Positions 26,599 through 39,011 of a stretch of DNA of 64,000 nt are shown one piece after another (the stretch's first letter is position 1; every line of letters begins with the position of its first letter). Both the position numbers and the translations under genes were made by a program. The stretch is from Podarcis raffonei (lineage: Eukaryota; Chordata; Lepidosauria; Squamata; Lacertidae). Location of the stretch: assembly GCF_027172205.1 (NCBI RefSeq), contig NC_070614.1:34028001-34092000 (forward strand). Reading direction: 5' to 3'. Below the pieces are notes generated by a model that was not told the origin of the DNA, ran no database searches, and saw only the letters and a program-made list of their open reading frames with translations.

Positions 26599-27100
26599 TT
26601 AAGACTTTCTTCTTATGAGCAGGCCCCTGTCATTCAGCTCAGGCCTCAACAAAATAATGTAACATTTTGGAGAAAAAATACAGCCCAGCAGCCCAGCACT
26701 AGAGGTTAAGATAGAAAAGATCTCCACTGCTACCATGTATTTCCCTTTAGTGCTCAAGTAAGTTGGAACAAAAGATAACCAAACACTGCAGAAGACCAGC
26801 ATACTGAAAGTGATAAACTTGGCTTCATTGAAACTGTCAGGTAACTTCCTGGCAAAGAAAGCTACAGTAAAACTAACAATAGCCAGGAAGCCCATGTAGC
26901 CAAGAACACAGTAAAACATAGTTACAGAGCTCTCATTACATTCTAGTATAATTTCATCAGACACAGAGTGTGTGTCAACATCTGGGAATGGAGGATTAGT
27001 TGCCAGCCACACAAGGCAGGTGCCTGCTTGAATGCCAGAACAGGAGATGACAACGGAGTAGGCAAGGCTTCTCCCAATCCATTTCTTCACCCTAGATCCT

Positions 27101-28113
27101 TTTTTTTTTATAATATTTTTTATTAAACAATTTTTATATTAACACAAACAAAACATACATAAACAAGCCACAAACATAACAGAACAAAAAACAAGTACCA
27201 TTTCATGTCCTAATTTCTTAAACCTTACTTCCTCGACTTCCTCTTGCTTCCCGTTTCTGTATTCCAAGTTCTTACAATTATTCAGCGAATCTTCCCTTAT
27301 TTTACTATAAATTTATGTTAATCATCCTTATTCTCTTTGTCTTAACCATTACTAATAGTAACCATTTATTTTAAACCCAACATCATTCTAGCTGTCATTA
27401 ATTTTATAGTATTTCTTTAAGTAGTCCTTAAACTTCTTCCATTCTTCTTCCGCCGCTTCTCTTCCCTGGTTTCGGATTCTGCTCGTCATTTCTGCCAAAC
27501 CCATGTAGTCCATCACCTTCATCTGCCATTCTTCCAGTGTGGGTAAATCCTGTGTCTTCCAGTACTTTGCAATAAGTATTCTAGCTGCTGTTGTAGCATA
27601 CATAAAAAAAATTGTATCTGTCTTTAACACCCCCTGGCCGACAATACCCAAGAGAAAGGCCTCTGGTTTCTTGGTGAAAGTATATTTAAATACCTTTTTC
27701 AGTTCATTGTAAATCATTTCCCAGAATGCCTTAATCTTCGGGCACGTCCACCAGAGGTGAAAGAATGTACCTTCCTTTTCTTTACATTTCCAACATTTAT
27801 TATCAGGCAAGTGGTAGATCTTTGCAAGCTTGACTGGGGTTATGTACCACCTATAAATCATTTTCATTATATTTTCTCTTAAGGCGTTACACGCCGTAAA
27901 CTTCAACCCGGTGGTCCACAACTTTTCCCAATCAGCAAACATAATGTTATGACCAATGTCCTGAGCCCATTTAATCATACTTGATTTTACCATTTCATCT
28001 TGTGTATTCCATTTCAGCAGCAGATCATACATTTTTGATAAATTCTTAGTACTGGATTCTAACAGTTCAGTCTCTAATTTTGATTTTTCCACCTGGAAGC
28101 CTATTTTACTGTC
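27101..28113 (-). mobile_element. 5'-truncated L1 LINE inserted in exon 6 of gene E
   Basis: The minus strand encodes an open 234-residue C-terminal ORF2 segment (27388-28092) with the L1 CTD pattern CWKCKEKEGTFFHLWWTC. A 3' UTR of about 285 bases and an A-tail follow (T-run at 27101 on the plus strand). Flanking 17-base direct repeats TCTTCACCCTAGATCCT lie at 27084-27100 and 28114-28130; they derive from the receptor codons for the GSRVK block. The intact frame and perfect target duplication suggest youth. It has the same orientation as the receptor gene. Confidence 0.95.
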
Positions 28114-28594
28114 TCTTCACCCTAGATCCTGGCTTAGTGGCCATGAAAGCCAGGACAACTGTGATGGTTTTTGCCAGCACACAAGAAACAGCCACAGAGA
28201 AGATGATGCCAAAAGCAGTTTGCCGGAGGAGACATGTCACCTTCCAAGGTTTGCCAATGAATAGCAATGCACAAATGAAGCAGAATAGGAGGGCGATGAG
28301 GAGAATGTAGGTGAGGTCCCGGTTGTTCGCTTTGACAATAGGGGTGTCATGGTGCTTCATAAAGGTCACTAGGACAAGAGCTGTGATCAAACAAAATGAA
28401 AGAGACAAATAGGCTAAAGTGAGCCCCAAAGGCTCTTCAAATGTCAGGTAGCTTATATTCTTGGGAATACACAAATCTCTGTTTTTGTTTGGATAATTTT
28501 CATCTGTGCATTCATAACAATCACTCAAATCTGGAAAAGAATAAAATAGTGATTTATCTATCACTACTTTAGTGATAAGTGGTACACATCTCAT

Positions 28595-28722
28595 CAAAGA
28601 TTGATAGATAGATGATAGATAAATGATAGATAGATGATAGATTGATAGATGATAGATGATGATAGATGATAGATAGAGGAGATGATTGATATAGATAGAT
28701 AGATGATAGATAGATGATAGAT

Positions 28723-28754
<32 letters not shown>

Positions 28755-28837
28755 TAGATATAGATATAGATAGATAGATGATAGATAGATCGATAGATCA
28801 TCGATAGATAGATCGGTAGATACAAGATAGATGATAG
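28595..28837. repeat. GATA-type microsatellite in intron 5 of gene E
   Basis: About 240 bases of GATA/GATGATA units on the plus strand, so TATC-rich on the sense strand of gene E. It ends about 65 bases upstream of the exon 6 acceptor. The Tyr-Leu-Ser-Ile repeat frames are artefacts. Confidence 0.93.
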
Positions 28838-31800
28838 AGGCCCAGTTTTCTAAGTGTAGCTTTTTCAAGATACAAGTTCATAATGAGTTTATTATTTATA
28901 CCTAACACTTATATTTAAAAGAATTGGGGTAGCTTACAGCCAAAAGAATAAATTGTTTGTGTTTGTAAAAGAGATATAGGGAGTAGACATCATCGCACTG
29001 AGAGCAGGAAGGTTCAATCCTGTGGTGTTCAGCTTCTTAACAAGGGTGCTCCCAACAGAGAAGCCCCTAGTGAAGGAGCAGCAGGTAGGATTGAATCTTA
29101 TACTTAGTAAAGGATCTGATTTGCATGGAGCATATTACTCCTCTTGCACAAGTACCTCCCCAGAAGGGATGACTCGTAGGAAGGAGGAGCAACCTGAATC
29201 CTGTAGGGTGGAATCACTTGCTTACCAGCTGCTAAGTGAAGGATTTCATCCTGCATGGTATTGCATTAAGGGGTGGTGCGGTGACCATGAAGAGGGAGAT
29301 AATAGCCAGGAAAGAGAAGCTAAATGAGAAAGCCTGCATCCCAAATTCCAACAGCTTCCCCACCCCACCCCATCCCTACCTTCACTGGGAAATACATGAA
29401 TGGCCAAGTAGCTTCGGCCTACTTTATTTATGCAGGATCTCCTTCTTCCCACCTAACTCCTGCCTTTCCTTTCTGCCTTATGCCTTTCCTTCGGGCAGCC
29501 CTAGATTATTCTGGGTCACCAACCTTCAACAATCCAAAGCTGTCTCAAGCCAAGTTGAGTGTCACCTCGAACAGCCCAAATCTGCCAAATGTGGATAAAA
29601 ACTTTGATTCAGCTGAATCACTTGCACAGTTGTAGTAACAGACCTATTACTGCATATCTGAGAAAGCAACATGAGATGGGGAGAACTCAATTCATCCCTT
29701 TCTAGTGATGTGCACATGCATTTGCTGGTATGCTTACAAGTATCCTCATGATCAGGAATGTGGCCTGATCAGGAATGTGGCCTTATCTTCACAAGGCGAC
29801 TTATAAACATGTTCAGGCAGATGCACTGACAAGGCTCCTTCAGACTTTTCTTTTGATCACACAGAAGGCAGAAGTGGAGGAGGTGTGGCTAGTGATATTT
29901 GGGGGCGGGGATATTGCACATGCCTATCTCCATATACATGTTTGCATTCATGTATCCCAGCTGAACACTGAATGATGACTATTTGAATATGAGTAGTATA
30001 AGGAGGGGCACATGATTCTCCAGAGAGAAACAGTACAAATTATTTTTTTATGCTTCTTCAGGTTCACATCCAGTGGCAGTAGAAGAAAACAAAAACAATT
30101 TTGTATGCTATGTCGGGTTGGACCTAATCTTTGTACAGTCTATTATTTACCTTCCTGGTCTGAAATCTTCCCTTCTGGACATGGGATGCAATCATAGCAG
30201 CAGAATGGCTCCCCCTCCTTCACTTTCTTGCTGGAACCAGGATGGCAACTCTCTGTACACACAGAAAGAGGTTGTGTCTAGTCATGAAAAAGAAAGACTT
30301 TTACTGGGGGTGCAGACATCCATGGGATTCACTATTCCATGGTTTCATCCTATAATACTGTGCTACTCGTGTGATAAAACAGCTGAGGCCCACCATATAT
30401 TCAAAACTAATAATAGTTTTCAAATGGTCAGTTGATATATGTTTCCATACATTTATTGTGTTTCTATTCACATTAATTACCTTTTTTGGAGTTTGCCCTT
30501 ATTTAGCAAATTTTTAAAAGTACACAGAGACACACGCACACACACAAAGACAGTGACTTTCTTCTCATACAAGTATTAAAGAATAGCTACCAGATTGCTG
30601 GCTGGTGAATCTTACCTGGTTAAACCAAATGTGCCATGTTATGGCATCTTCATTGATGGTGAATGCTTGGCCTGGGTGAGCCTTGGGATCCATCTTCCCA
30701 ACTTTCACTACAGGTTCTTCTCCAGAATTAACCCAGTTGGTAACATCAAATCCAGCTACAAACTGTCTGTTATTATCAAAGGAAACCATTTCCCCCACAC
30801 TGTTGTTAAATGAGATACTTCTCAGGGAATGATGGAGCTACATTGAAAGGGATACCAAATAAAATTTGTGGCAGTTGTCAAAATAAAGCAACCTCACAAT
30901 GCAGGTCACAATCAAAAGTCTTTGTTGTTGTTTAAACCCATTAATGCTTGAACATTTTTTCCTGATCAAAAGTGATAGAGTGGAATCTTTCAGATAAAAT
31001 AGTAATGGTGTGTGCAGAATGAACAGAAGACAAGCACTGTTTCAGCTGGTTTGAGTAGCTGTGCACATGAAAATATTTCACCAGCCCATTCACCAATTTA
31101 AGCTATTGAGATAACACTAGTTCATTTTTGTGAAGATGTGGGAAGATGGAGCCTATCCATCACTATACTAAACAACACAGGAGGTGATTCAATTTGAGCC
31201 AAAAGTGCAGCAGTATGATCTGGGCTAATGTTAACCTCCTGGGCCCCAAGAAGAAGAAACAAGATTGCTGTATGAAAGTTGAACTTTTTTTCTTTCATTC
31301 AGGATTGTGGTAACTAGAATTAAGATGAAAATGTGAGATCATAAAGAATTTAGGAAACATTTTTTTTCCACATTATGACCTATTATTTCACTCAAAATAT
31401 TCTGCTCATCTACAAGACAACTTTAACTTCCTTACCTGCGATGAAAGTTGTTTTTGATGTTTCAGTCCTTCTGCCTCCACCACTGCACTTCTTTTGAGTC
31501 TAGTGAAGGACATTTTATGGAAAGCATTGGCAACAACATAGACAGCATTGTAGATGCTGTAGCTATGGCCAGTCATGCTCATTTCAAAAAAAGAATGAGG
31601 GAGGCTTTCCAGTTTCTCATTCCCAGTGCAAAAGTCCCCCTTCTCCTCATCCAGAGCATGAATTGGAAATCCACAGCCAAAGGCATTTTGCCAGAAGTCC
31701 CTGATAAAACCATCTCCTGTCCTGTTGAATGGATTTATGCTCTCAACAAACTCATGAAACCGTGGGACATCATTGGAGTGAATTCTGAAGGCGAGAGCAC

Positions 31801-32866
31801 CGTAGAATAGTTCATCATCCCATGACTTTTGAAAAACAAATGAAGTATGTTCCACCTGTGCTGTTCCTATCCAGACTTTACCTTTTGATTCACCTGACTT
31901 GTGTTCTTGTTGTGATATATATGGAAGAAATCTAAAAAATGCCAAGGAATACGATTCTCCATAGGCAACCAATACATTGGCTTTGCTGCCCATTACTTCA
32001 TCATGTATTTTTGCACCCTCTTCTATCACATTCTTAACGTCAGCAATAAAAGTCAATATTGGAATTCTTTTTATGAAAGCAAAACAGACCCCATTCTGGG
32101 AAAACAGTGGAACTACAGTTTGCACAAATCTTTCTCCATCTGAGGTATCCATAACAACAAGCCCAATCCATGTCCACCCAAAATGCAGAAGTAAAGAAAG
32201 AATTCCTGTATACTGAATGGCTTCATTAGGGACCATCTGGTAGAAGGGAAGACCTGGAGTTTTATCATTCATCACTGGAGCAGGGCTGTATGTTAGCTAA
32301 AGATAAATGGAAAGTGGAAATGGAAAATAAGATGCTTATATTTCTGCAGTAACATAACTGTAAGTTAGGTGTACATTTTTTAAGGGGTTGGGTAGCTACC
32401 CAACAAGACGTTCTCAGATGTTTTGCCTGAACCTGAATCTCTTGATTTGGACATGTCTGGTTATAAACCTTTCAACTACCTATCCCTTAGTCCAAATGGC
32501 CATAAGCTGCATTCAGGGGGTTGGTGGTGTGTCTGTAAAATACAATTAAATATAATACAACACAGCGTATTACAATTGGCACAAGACAAACTATTAAGTG
32601 GTTTCCCAAGATCCATAGCAATTGTCAGTGACTTGGAACCACTGCCCCAATCCATTTACTTACTGCAACTAAACCAAAGTATGTGGTACTCTAATACTGA
32701 CATAATAATCCTCTACCTATTATCTATGCTACCATTTCACTACTTGCTCTGTTGCTTCCCTGCTCTATTTTGTTATATGTTAAGTGCCTTGGGATGGGAA
32801 CCTTCCATATCTGTTCTTACTAAGGTGTCATGCACATGAATGGAGCTTAATAAAAATAACAATAAT

Positions 32867-33010
32867 CAGTGCTTTTTAAAAAAAAAAGTTTAGGGGTACT
32901 TTCATTTTCCTATTCATATTGAAAAACTGCCCTTCAATGAGGCCAAACTTGGATTCAAAAAATGTTTAGGGGTATGCGTCCCCCTGCATCCCCCCAGAAA
33001 AAAAGCACTG
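32867..33010. mobile_element. Short hAT-like MITE in intron 2 of gene E
   Basis: Inverted ends CAGTGCTTTTTA and (complement) CAGTGCTTTTTTTC. Flanking 8-mers ACAATAAT (32859-32866) and GCAATAAT (33011-33018) differ at one position. It lies about 30 bases from exon 2. Similar sequence occurs in intron 2 of G, H and the 61462-62245 fragment. Confidence 0.65.
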
Positions 33011-33345
33011 GCAATAATATCAACACACGTGTACATCCTACCTGTGGAATCTTGTAAATATCCAAGGCATTTGCCACATGAAGGGAGATTTCGGAGTCCA
33101 GTCCCCCAATGACTGCTATTAGATTATTCTGGATATTGCATATGTAATTGGGGACAAATCTCTCCAGAGTTGAAGTAAGTAGTATAGTGGCATGATAGGT
33201 CGCCTTGGCGTTGAAATAGCTGTCATAAATGTGGAAGCCCAGGGTGATATTGGGTAAGAGCTGAGGGTTTTCATTGATCTCCTTTACTGAGAAGGCCAAG
33301 GCCAGGATGTGTTGGTAATTATTAGGTACTATACTAGAATGATAG

Positions 33346-33710
33346 GGCCGCTGGTGGCGCTGTGGGTAAAACCTCAGTGCTTAGGACTTGCCGATCGTAT
33401 GGTCGGCGGTTCGAATCCCCGCGGCGGGGTGAGCTCCCGTCGTTCAGTCCCTGCTCCTGCCCACCTAGCAGTTCGAAAGCACCCCTAAGTGCAAGTAGAT
33501 AAATAGGTACTGCTTTATAGCGGGAAGGTAAACGGTGTTTCCGTGTGCTGCGCTGGTGCTGGCTCGCCAGAGCAGCTTCGTCATGCTGGCCACGTGACCC
33601 GGAAGTGTCTGCGGACAGCGCTGGCCCCCGGCCTCTTAAGTGAGATGGGCGCACAACCCTAGAGTCGGACACGACTGGCCCGTACGGGCAGGGGTATCTT
33701 TACTTTACTT
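33346..33710 (+). mobile_element. Sauria-type SINE at the exon 2 acceptor of gene E
   Basis: A tRNA-like head (GGTGGCGCTGTGGGTAAAA, B-box GGTTCGAATCCCC), the central AAGTAGATAAATAGGTAC block, and a BovB-like tail with GTCGGACACGACTGG ending in CTTTA repeats. Direct repeats of about 18-19 bases (33327-33345 and 33711-33729) bracket it and contain the intron 1 splice acceptor, which is therefore duplicated. It is in the opposite orientation to the gene. Confidence 0.93.
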
Positions 33711-35005
33711 TACTATACTAGAATGATAGTTCCATTGTGTATCAGAAGGATATAACAAGAACAAGAACATGCCACTCTGATCTGCCTATTCATCATCAGG
33801 ATTGTTTCAGTATAGAGGCTTATTCAAATACAAATTACAAAAATATTAAACAGCTGCCAATATCACTGTTTATCATTAAAAATGCAACACTGATACATCT
33901 CTGGTAAAGTACTATTTACAGTAGAATGCACTAAAATGATCCATGTGATTTAAATTAATTTGAAAATGTGATTTAAGGCAGTCTCAAACCTATCCACTCT
34001 TTGCAATTGTGTTCTAATACAATACGCTTTCTACTGATAACATCCTTTTTCTGCACTATCAGCATTCATCACCCAATGTCTTATTTTTGCCCTTTTTATT
34101 TAACCTTTCATAGATAGGTATTTATACATATTTATAACAAAATGAAAAGTTTAATGAAACAGAATTGTACAAGAAGATGAAATAAAACAGAGGATGGAGG
34201 AACTAATATAATTCAATTAAAGAATATTACACTTTCATTGGCTGATAGATTCCTATTATTTCGATCAAACTAAAGAAACAAATTTTGAAGCAATCTCTTT
34301 TATCTTCTACAGTATAGAAAGGAATTTTCACAGAGGATGAATGCATAAATTGAGAGAGGAAGATGTAAGATGGGATGATGTGTAAGTGAATTGGAGGAAC
34401 TTGGTGACATGCAGGAATTGATAAAGTAGGATAAGATAGTGCTTAAAACAGTTCTAGGATAGTTACTCCATTCCAATGATTAATGGGATCCTCCCCACTG
34501 AGCATTAATGTAAGGCCAAAGTCAGTGCCATGGACCCAATCATTATGAGCCATAAGGTCACTTCTTCTGTGGCCATATAAAATGAAATCAGCATCTCCTC
34601 CCCCTCTTTTTTTTCTCATTGATTTAATTGTATTAGCATTTTTACAATCTAACACCATAATTCACTACTGGGAGCCTGATGCTCCAAAAACTGATCTTAC
34701 TGCAATACCTCACCTCCGAGCAGAAAAGAAAGGGGGGAAAGAAAAGGTAGGAAGTAGATTTTTTTTTAATAAAAAAAGGCAGCACTTCCTCACATTAAGT
34801 CTTCATTCAGTGTTGGAGGTGGCTGTTCAGTGAAGTCTATTGAGCTAGAGACAATGAAGCTCTGAGAAGCAATGACACCAATGATGAGGTCTCCATTCTG
34901 ATAGTATCTGTGAACAGGCTGAGGTGGGTGCTGGACCCTGCACATATGAATGTGAGTTTCAGATGTTATATGGGGAAGCAGTACCAGCAGCAAAACCACT
35001 GCCAT

Positions 35006-36395
35006 TATGCTAAGCAGAAATGCTCGTTATTCTACTATATTTGTAAGTTCTTTTCTTTTTATCTATGACGCTATGCATAAGGAATATGATTTTAATGGCC
35101 TGACCAGAATGTTCAGACAGTTTTCTAAGAAACCTGAAATCAAGATCCCTGAACACAAATATCAGTAATCATACTAATGTTCCTGTTTCTAGTGCCTAAA
35201 CCTTTCTCTGAATGCAAGAAGGTATATTTATGACATCCTTCACATACAATATGATTTCTTGATTTTAATTTTAACTTTCCTTAGAGCTTTTTTTTTTTTT
35301 ACAAGCAGCAGAATTGATTACACTCTTTATGATAATTAATGGGTGAAGTAATTGCCAAGCCAAAGTCAGGGAATTGTGGATTTGAAGAAGAAAATAATTC
35401 TTCTGTGTTAGCAGAAGCTTTGAACTTATTTGAACAGAAATAATCGTGGCGGGCTTGGAGTGGCCTATGGCAAGGAAAGAATGAGTCTTAGGTGTGGGAC
35501 TAGATAGAAGATTCATGTTTTTAAAACTAGGTTTTGATTGATTTTATAAATGGAAAGATTGAAAATAAGAGTGTTTCAGTTCCTTGAATGAGAGGAGTCA
35601 TGGCAAACTCTCATTCACAAATGCAAACATATTGCTCACAATTGTGATTTATGGGCATTCTGTAGCAGCAGCACTAAACTAGAGGGCTTAGAAGATGTTC
35701 TACAAGTATCTTCTTTAGAGTGGGAGACATGGAAAATGAGCAGAGAAAATGTCTAAGCCTCTGTTCCAGAGGGTTGTCAGTCCTCCACTCACTGTTAGAG
35801 TGTGGTTGGTGCAGCTATGTTTCTTAGCACCATTGCAACTGATGCTGTTCACAATAATGAAAGCAGTTTTTGAAAACAATCCACCAATTTAATAGCTTTT
35901 AAGAGTTCATGCATAAATTAATAAATAAACTAGGGTAAATGAAAAGGGCCCATGAGCATTGTCATTGCTTATTCCAAATAAATACACAGAACGGAAGAAT
36001 CAAACATACAGAAAATACTTTATGTAGAGAATGTTGAAATTGAAAATTTAGTAAGGGCTGGCTGAATTTTCCTGAACTTTTTTGGGGGGATTGGAGCAGT
36101 TTCCACCAGGACACTGCTGACAAATGCTGTATTCAAGCTATATGGCAATCCTAGGAAAATACCTCTACTAAATATTTAATGTATCCATTTCTATCACTGA
36201 GGTTCATTCATAGGATTCATTGGACCCATTGCTGTAATACTTATTACTGCTTTGATTCAAAAAGTGAATTCTATCGTATATGAGAATGCCTCTGAGAGTT
36301 TCCTTCTAAGATAACTACCATCAGATCTTTAGAACTTAAAAACAATTAATGTGTCTCAAAAAGATCCACTGAAGGGACAGAGACTCATTTTTTCA
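35006..36395. other. Upstream flank of gene E
   Basis: AT-rich intergenic sequence expected to contain the promoter of gene E. No coding exon, conserved element or repeat family was recognised. Confidence 0.4.
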
Positions 36396-36930
36396 GTTCA
36401 TTCTTCTTATGAACTGTCCCATATTGCTTAGTTCTGGCCGCAAGACAATAATGTAGGTAAAGGTAACATTTTGGAGAAAAGATGCAACACAGCAAGCCAG
36501 CCCTGGTAGGTAAGATAAAAAAAATATCCACAGCAACCATCAATCTTCACCTGGAGCTCAGATAGGTTGGAACAAAGGCGAACCACACACTGCAGAAGAC
36601 CAACATGCTGAAAGTGATCAACTTATCTTGAACTTACTGACTGGTAATTTCCTGGCAAGGAAAGTCACAGAAAAACAGGCAATGGCCAAGAAGCCCATGT
36701 AGCACAAGACACCATAAAACACACCCCTCATTACATTGTAATATAATTTCTTCAACAACTGACTTACTATCAGCATCTGGAATTGCAGGGGAGGGTGGAT
36801 TGAGTAGAGAAGCTTAAGCAGATTCCCAAAGGTTGTTCATAAAATAAGAATGTCAAATCTTTGGGAATACACACATTCTATTTCCAGTTTGGATAATCTT
36901 TACTGGTGCATTTATAATAGTCATTCATGT
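36396..36930 (-). pseudogene. V2R relic F: exon 6 with TM1-TM4 region deleted
   Basis: The minus strand keeps the start of exon 6 (acceptor CAG, then a DMNDYYKC-like start and a tail-side block with RPELN-like text). Roughly 300 bases between the CIPK region and the second extracellular loop are gone. It also carries a small insertion near 36455-36465 and several frame breaks. The copy is about 535 bases against 902 in intact genes. No exons 1-5 were found upstream, so it is a lone dead exon. Confidence 0.82.
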
Positions 36931-37520
36931 CTGAAAGAAGAATAGATGTAATCAGACCCAAAAGTATGCCACAAATCTCTCAAAACATAAAGTAGTTGCT
37001 TTTATCAGAGTTTAATGTATGTATTTCTTCATTGCCCTATTTGCTGATCCTGTAAAATATGTAATGAAAAATGATATACTTATGAGCAGGAAATGCAGAA
37101 TGGTAATGCCTCTGAAGTTTATTATATATGAGAAAAATACATTTCTTTTAACAACAACAAAAAAAATAGTAACAGTAAATAAATAGTAACAATCACTTAA
37201 CAAAAAAATTTTTAAAATAGCAAAGAAAAGAGAACACAAACAGAGCAGACAAAGATACATTTAGGTCCGTATTCTCTTTGGATGTCCAATCAGATACCTA
37301 TATGAAGCTCACAAACAGGATTTGAACACAATAACTGTTTCCTGCTCATGTTTCCCAGCCACTGATATTTAGAGGGATATCAGCTTAAATCCTAAAAATA
37401 ATGAGTGGCTTTCAATGAAGTTTTATTCAAAGTAGATCTATTGGAATTAATGGACCTGACATCACCAAGATAATTAATTTCAATATGCCTCCTGTGAGTA
37501 CAACTTCATTGCATATCATA

Positions 37521-37774
37521 TAAAGACGTACCTTGGAAGTCAAATGGAATCCGTTCCAGAATTCTGTTTGACTTCCAAAACATTTAGAAACCAAACCGTG
37601 GCTTCTGATTGGATGCAGGAAGCTCCTGCAACCAATTGAAAGCCACGGAAGCCCCATTGGATGTTTGGCTTCCAAAAATAGTTTGCAAACCAGAACACAC
37701 ACTTCCGGGTTTGTGGCGTTCAGGTGCCAAAACATTCAAGAATAAAGCTGTTCGAAAACCAAGGTACGACTGTA
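37521..37774. mobile_element. MITE with TACAGTCGTACC-type inverted ends
   Basis: The left end reads TAAAGACGTACCTTGG and the right end, complemented, TACAGTCGTACCTTGG, matching except for two bases. The interior near each end is also inverted (AAGTCAAATGGAATCCGTTCC region against the AAACATTC region). No coding capacity; a TA-target family is likely from the TA at each edge. Confidence 0.6.
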
Positions 37775-39001
37775 ACTTCATCCACCATGAAAATAATAAA
37801 AATAAAAATGTATTGGTATTTCTTTCTGTTTGTGTTCTCACTTCCTCTCCTGTCTGATGTAATTGTGATTTGTGCCCCGAGGCCCCCAAGCCCTTTCCCA
37901 GTAAATAAATTCAAACAGACACATAATTTTAGTTTAAGTTTTTGGGCAAAATTTAGGCCACCACTTTATTGATTACAAAACAAATTGAGCGCTATTGGCC
38001 TAGGCATTGGCCAGGGACTATAAATGCCTCCTGCCTCTCTGGCTGGCAGTCTGAAAGGGTAAGCACCAAACCAGGGTAACAACATCAGTGAAGATTGATT
38101 GAAGCTCACCCCGGTGTTCCTGTGGTCTTGGAATGGCCCTAGCCCCTCAAGCAGACTTCAGACGAGATCCAGGACCAACAAATTACTTTAATGGAATACC
38201 CTAATTCTGGAGGGGCAGGTAATGGCCACACCTCCCCTCCCACACATTTCTATAAACCAATGCCTAACCACCAAACTTTACAAAGTTGTGATGATTGCTA
38301 AGGGGGTAGGCGAAAACAAAGTGGCCAAAGCTAAGCTGCCAAATGGAAAAATTCCTACCCAGCCCCTGCTCCAAAGCAGGCAACCCAATCCAAAGCAAGG
38401 CCAATGGAGCAACACCAAATTTGGGGGCGGGGGGTTCGGCAGCATGAACCACTTCAAACCACTGATTGTGTCCTAAAACAGGCATAGACAAAGTCTTGTG
38501 CTCAGTAGGTTTTTGGACTCAAAATCCCATCTGCCTGGTCTGTCGTCAGTTACGATGAGGTTGGGGGGGTCTAACAACTTTTGGAGGATTCACTTTGGGT
38601 ACCCCTGTTCTGCAGCAAGACAATCTCATGCTCAAACACCCCCTTTTTCCCTGGCTCTGAACAAATTTCTTGTTTCTCACAGCCAATTCAGTTGTCCCTT
38701 GAGATCCTTAATGGATTGGAAAAAGTAAAAAGTAAAAAGTTAATTTCAGACATGAAAAACATGTCCTCAGTAATTCCACATGGAATGCTCCTTGTTGAAT
38801 TGGTGACTTCTTCCTTTTTAATTATCCAAAGTACTCTAATTAACAAGCTACTTTTCAGCACTACAGTGCAGTTTACTGTGGACTCCAGCAAAACTAATAG
38901 CACAGTTCTGAATAATTGTATAAATATACCCTCCAGAAATCTAGGACTGGTTTAGGAATTAAGACTATTAGACAATAATGTGTCAGTCTGATTTCTGACC
39001 C

Positions 39002-39011
39002 TATATATTTT
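39002..39011 (+). promoter_or_regulatory. TATA-like element upstream of gene G
   Basis: TATATATTTT lies 73 bases before the ATG and is preserved in the H copy. Because the two flanks are recent duplicates, this conservation is weak evidence. Confidence 0.22.

Larger units (their letters stand above)
26599..35005 (-). pseudogene. Vomeronasal type-2 receptor, gene E: full exon set, exon 6 split by an L1
   Basis: Coding exons on the minus strand are 35005-34794, 33333-33042, 32296-31436, 30837-30616, 30277-30151 and 28530-26599. All have family-typical lengths (212, 292, 861, 222, 127), GT-AG borders and open frames. Exon 6 is cut by an L1 at 27101-28113. Without the L1 and one 17-base target copy it would be 902 bases and open, exactly as in gene B. 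As it stands, translation leaves the receptor after TM3 (KPGSRV) and meets a stop within four codons, so TM4-TM7 are lost. A SINE also sits at the intron 1 acceptor (33346-33710). No other lesion is visible, so inactivation looks recent. Exon 1 encodes [13 protein letters not shown] as signal peptide. The 222-base exon 4 groups it with gene D. Confidence 0.92.

Noticed and set aside
27388-28092. Independent 234-residue gene inside V2R gene E
   Set aside because: It is the ORF2 C-terminal end of a 5'-truncated L1 with an A-tail and target repeats.
28595-28837. CRISPR-like array
   Set aside because: The repeats are a simple-sequence microsatellite with no spacers, and the window is vertebrate nuclear DNA.
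28569-28868. Tyr/Ser/Ile-rich repeat proteins at 28569-28868, 15082-15571 and the valine run near 7723
   Set aside because: They are translations of GATA, AAAT and GTT microsatellites.
33334-33672. 112-residue minus-strand frame at 33334-33672 and the similar frames at 45143-45334
   Set aside because: These lie within Sauria-type SINEs, which do not code for protein.
37012-37260. Hydrophobic minus-strand frame of 82 residues
   Set aside because: It is AT-rich sequence giving Phe/Leu/Ile by composition. No paralog has a counterpart and no splice context was found.
37913-38446. Possible LTR-element remnant
   Set aside because: The composition differs from its neighbours but I saw no paired ends, primer site or protein motif. 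No retroviral element is supportable anywhere in the window.
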